Below, one piece after another: positions 6,998 to 8,479 of a stretch of DNA of 8,479 nt. Origin of the DNA: Caulobacteraceae bacterium (lineage in GTDB: Bacteria > Pseudomonadota > Alphaproteobacteria > Caulobacterales > Caulobacteraceae). A program made the position numbers and the translations under genes. The stretch covers positions 1-8,479 of the forward strand of contig JANXWN010000038.1 of NCBI GenBank assembly GCA_025351125.1. The letters run 5' to 3'. Under the pieces are notes generated by a model. It was given only the letters and a program-made list of their open reading frames with translations, searched no databases and was not told the DNA's origin. The stretch's first letter is position 1, and each line of letters starts with the position of its first letter.

Positions 6998-7254
6998 GAC
7001 TTGAGAGCCTGTTCGATCAGGGCGATCAGGACCGAACCTTGATGGTCCGTGTCCACCTTGAAGCGTTTGAAATCGTCGCCTTCGGTCAGCCGGACGTCGG
7101 CATAAAAGCCGCTCGGATCGTCGTGGAAATGCATGAAGGCTTTTGATCGGCGGTAAAATACGCCTGGGCACCGTTCCTGCAGATCAGGCAGCGCTCGCAG
7201 CCGCCGCAAAACCGTTGCGAGCCGTTCTAACGTCTGGGGACCGGCGTGTTTCAT
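6994..7254 (-). CDS. Conserved-looking 86-residue protein of unknown function
   Basis: I do not recognise this family. The protein appears soluble and mixed alpha/beta. A helical, Arg-rich N-terminus ([18 protein letters not shown], about residues 8-25) is followed by a strand-rich core with [21 protein letters not shown] (35-55, no break) and FKRFKVDTD, then a final helix. The aromatic/His/Asp cluster FMHFHDD is the most distinctive part and could bind a ligand or metal, which is speculation. The layout recalls small DUF-type or YjbR-like folds without a clear match. Its ATG overlaps the stop of the HAD gene in ATGA (7254-7251), indicating translational coupling. Its own TAA stop (6996-6994) overlaps the clpP stop. 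The antisense frame at 6506-7171 is rejected in favour of this and clpP. Confidence 0.8.
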   Translation of the reverse strand: MKHAGPQTLERLATVLRRLRALPDLQERCPGVFYRRSKAFMHFHDDPSGFYADVRLTEGDDFKRFKVDTDHQGSVLIALIEQALKS

Positions 7255-7889
7255 GGCCGTAGCGCGAAAACGCGCAATCGGGGCTGTTCGGCGTGCGTTA
7301 GCATTTCGCGATCACCGGCGGAGTCACCGTAGGCGGCGACAAGTCGAAAATCTTCGCCATAGGCTTCGGCTAGACGTTTTACTTTTTCGGCTCCGCGACA
7401 ATTGGGACCGTCGAGTGCGCCGGTGATCTTCTGTTGGTCGTCGAGCGCCAAGCGTGTGCCGATCAAATGATCGGCGCCGAGAACGTCAGCGAACGGGGCG
7501 ATGAGAATCTCCGGCGACGCAGTAACGATCACCAGATGCGCCCCGCGTTCGCGCCAGTCTCGCCAACACCGCACCGCATCCGGCCGCAACAGGCTGAGCG
7601 ATTGCGCCCCTGCAAACCTCCCGGCCTCATTTTCGAGGTTTTGTCGCGACACCCCGCGCAAGAATTCACCGATCACCGCAGCCTTGAGGCGACCGCGATC
7701 GCGATTGCAACCGTAACGAATCACTTCGGGTACAAGTCGAAGCATACCCAGCCCGTAGCGCATCGCGCCTGCGCGCCACGCCAAAAAGGCGGTGAAACTG
7801 TCCTTGCAGGTCAGCGTTCCGTCGAAATCAAAGGCGACGATAGGGCGAAATGTCGCATTCGACTGGCGTAAATTGGCGATAGTCTCCAT
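7251..7889 (-). CDS. HAD-superfamily subfamily IB phosphatase, PgpC/YfhB-like
   Basis: The 212-residue protein has the full HAD motif set: AFDFDGTLT with nucleophile Asp21 and acid/base Asp23, motif II VTAS (Thr123), motif III Lys169 (GAEKVKRL), and motif IV GDSAGD (188-193) for magnesium. The segment between motifs I and II is partly hydrophobic, and the HLIGTRL stretch after motif II is typical of the IB group, which includes phosphoserine phosphatase-like enzymes and E. coli PgpC, phosphatidylglycerophosphatase C. A phosphate monoester hydrolase is secure; the lipid substrate is inferred from the length and hydrophobic cap and is unproved. ATG at 7889 is preferred; an in-frame GTG at 7904 would add five residues. 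Neither has a clear ribosome binding site. It sits opposite to clpP and clpX and is coupled to the 86-residue gene downstream. Confidence 0.9.
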   Translation of the reverse strand: METIANLRQSNATFRPIVAFDFDGTLTCKDSFTAFLAWRAGAMRYGLGMLRLVPEVIRYGCNRDRGRLKAAVIGEFLRGVSRQNLENEAGRFAGAQSLSLLRPDAVRCWRDWRERGAHLVIVTASPEILIAPFADVLGADHLIGTRLALDDQQKITGALDGPNCRGAEKVKRLAEAYGEDFRLVAAYGDSAGDREMLTHAEQPRLRVFALRP

Positions 7890-8107
7890 TATAAAGGTGT
7901 ACACCCGTTAGTCTGCGGGCGTCGCAGACGCAACGAAGCTTCGCGCCTCGCGTTTGAAACGTCCGTAGGGTTGTGATCCGCGCAGGGATCGGGGAATGTC
8001 GAGACTACCGGTTTCCGTGCGTGCATCGCGGGACCTAAACGTCTGAAATGCAAGCGAGGGATATCCACTCGCTTCTGTGCGGATGTGTCGGAGAGTGAGA
8101 AGCGACG
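7890..8107. promoter_or_regulatory. Divergent region between the HAD gene and clpX, rich in short palindromes
   Basis: These 218 bases contain no gene that I can support. They hold five dyads. GGTGTACACC (7896-7905) is a perfect palindrome. GTCTGC/GCAGAC (7911-7929) is a 6-bp stem. CGAAGCTTCG (7934-7943) is a perfect palindrome. GATCC/GGATC (7975-7990) is a 5-bp stem. AAGCGAG/CTCGCTT (8052-8074) is a 7-bp stem ending 33 bases before clpX. The first could be an operator for the HAD gene and the last a leader hairpin or operator of clpX. I see no confident -35/-10 pair for clpX. Confidence 0.4.
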
Positions 8108-8479
8108 ATGACCAAGGCCGCTAGTGGCGACAGCAAGAGCACACTTTATTGCTCCTTTTGCGGCAAGAGCCAGCACGAAGTGCGCAAGCTCATTGCCGGC
8201 CCGACCGTGTTTATATGCGATGAATGCGTCGAGCTTTGCATGGATATCATCCGTGAAGAGCACAAAATCACCTTCGTCAAATCCAAGGATGGCGTGCCGA
8301 CGCCGCGCGAGATCCGTGACGTCCTTGACGACTATGTGATCGGGCAGGAGCACGCCAAAAAGGTGCTCTCGGTCGCGGTGCATAACCACTACAAACGCCT
8401 TAACCACGCGCAGAAAAACACCGACGTCGAACTGGCCAAGTCGAACATTCTGCTGGTTGGCCCGACCGGGGTCGGTAAG
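8108..8479 (+). CDS. clpX: ClpX, ATP-dependent unfoldase subunit, cut by the right edge
   Basis: ClpX is the AAA+ hexamer that recognises, unfolds and feeds substrates to ClpP. The first 124 residues are present, of about 420 in the full protein. The zinc-binding domain has the four cysteines C15, C18, C37 and C40 (YCSFCGKS and [10 protein letters not shown]), at the same positions as in E. coli. Then follow [17 protein letters not shown] (about 72-88) and HYKRLNH, the start of the AAA+ domain. The sequence ends at GPTGVGK, so the Walker A lysine is the last residue seen; the Walker B, sensor and pore loops lie outside. The ATG at 8108 is preceded by a weak GAGAAG. It does not directly follow clpP, as is usual, because two minus-strand genes intervene, so it must have its own promoter. 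Confidence 0.98.
   Translation, partial: MTKAASGDSKSTLYCSFCGKSQHEVRKLIAGPTVFICDECVELCMDIIREEHKITFVKSKDGVPTPREIRDVLDDYVIGQEHAKKVLSVAVHNHYKRLNHAQKNTDVELAKSNILLVGPTGVGK

Noticed and set aside
6506..7171. 221-residue minus-strand frame over clpP
   Set aside because: clpP with its full catalytic triad is on the other strand, and the frame also conflicts with the coupled 86-residue gene.
7887..7892. Perfect TATAAT on the minus strand at the HAD start
   Set aside because: It overlaps the preferred ATG; transcription from it would begin inside the gene with no usable later start before the DxD motif, and no good -35 is present.
7889..8407. 172-residue minus-strand frame over clpX
   Set aside because: It is antisense to the conserved zinc-binding domain of ClpX.

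Overview
The window is GC-rich, densely coded DNA that looks like an ordinary chromosomal segment of an alphaproteobacterium. The main reason is the block tRNA-Leu, trigger factor (tig), clpP, clpX, the usual alphaproteobacterial arrangement, with a trigger factor carrying a long Lys/Ala/Pro tail. A Rhodospirillales-like member is my guess; it cannot be proved from this sequence. I see no insertion sequence, prophage, CRISPR array, rRNA or integrase.

Left part (1-1496, minus strand): three genes that look like one transcription unit. An FTR1-like, internally duplicated integral membrane protein (747-1496) overlaps by four bases (ATGA) a 68-residue membrane protein (544-750). After 22 bases comes a crotonase-family enoyl-CoA hydratase (521-1) that runs off the left edge. 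Divergent from these, across a 141-bp shared regulatory region, lie a secreted or lipid-anchored YncE/YVTN-type beta-propeller protein (1638-2666) and, 42 bases later, an acyl-CoA synthetase (2709-4274). Two genes here act on acyl-CoA chemistry (ligase, hydratase). The membrane/propeller pair suggests an envelope or metal-related function that remains open.

Middle (4275-6997, plus strand): a tRNA-Leu(UAG) with its own good promoter and an intrinsic terminator, then tig and clpP. Between tig and clpP lies a strong 10-bp stem hairpin without a T-tract, resembling a REP-type extragenic palindrome.

Right part (6994-8479): clpP and clpX, normally neighbours, are separated by a two-gene minus-strand cassette. 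It encodes a HAD-IB phosphatase (PgpC/YfhB-like) and, coupled by an ATGA overlap, an 86-residue protein that I do not recognise. The stop codon of the small gene overlaps the clpP stop. A 200-bp intergenic region rich in short palindromes then leads to clpX, which is cut by the right edge inside its Walker A motif.

Together tig, ClpP and ClpX are the nascent-chain folding and ATP-dependent proteolysis machinery. The most unusual points are the duplicated membrane protein with its coupled small partner, and the antisense cassette that splits clpP from clpX.
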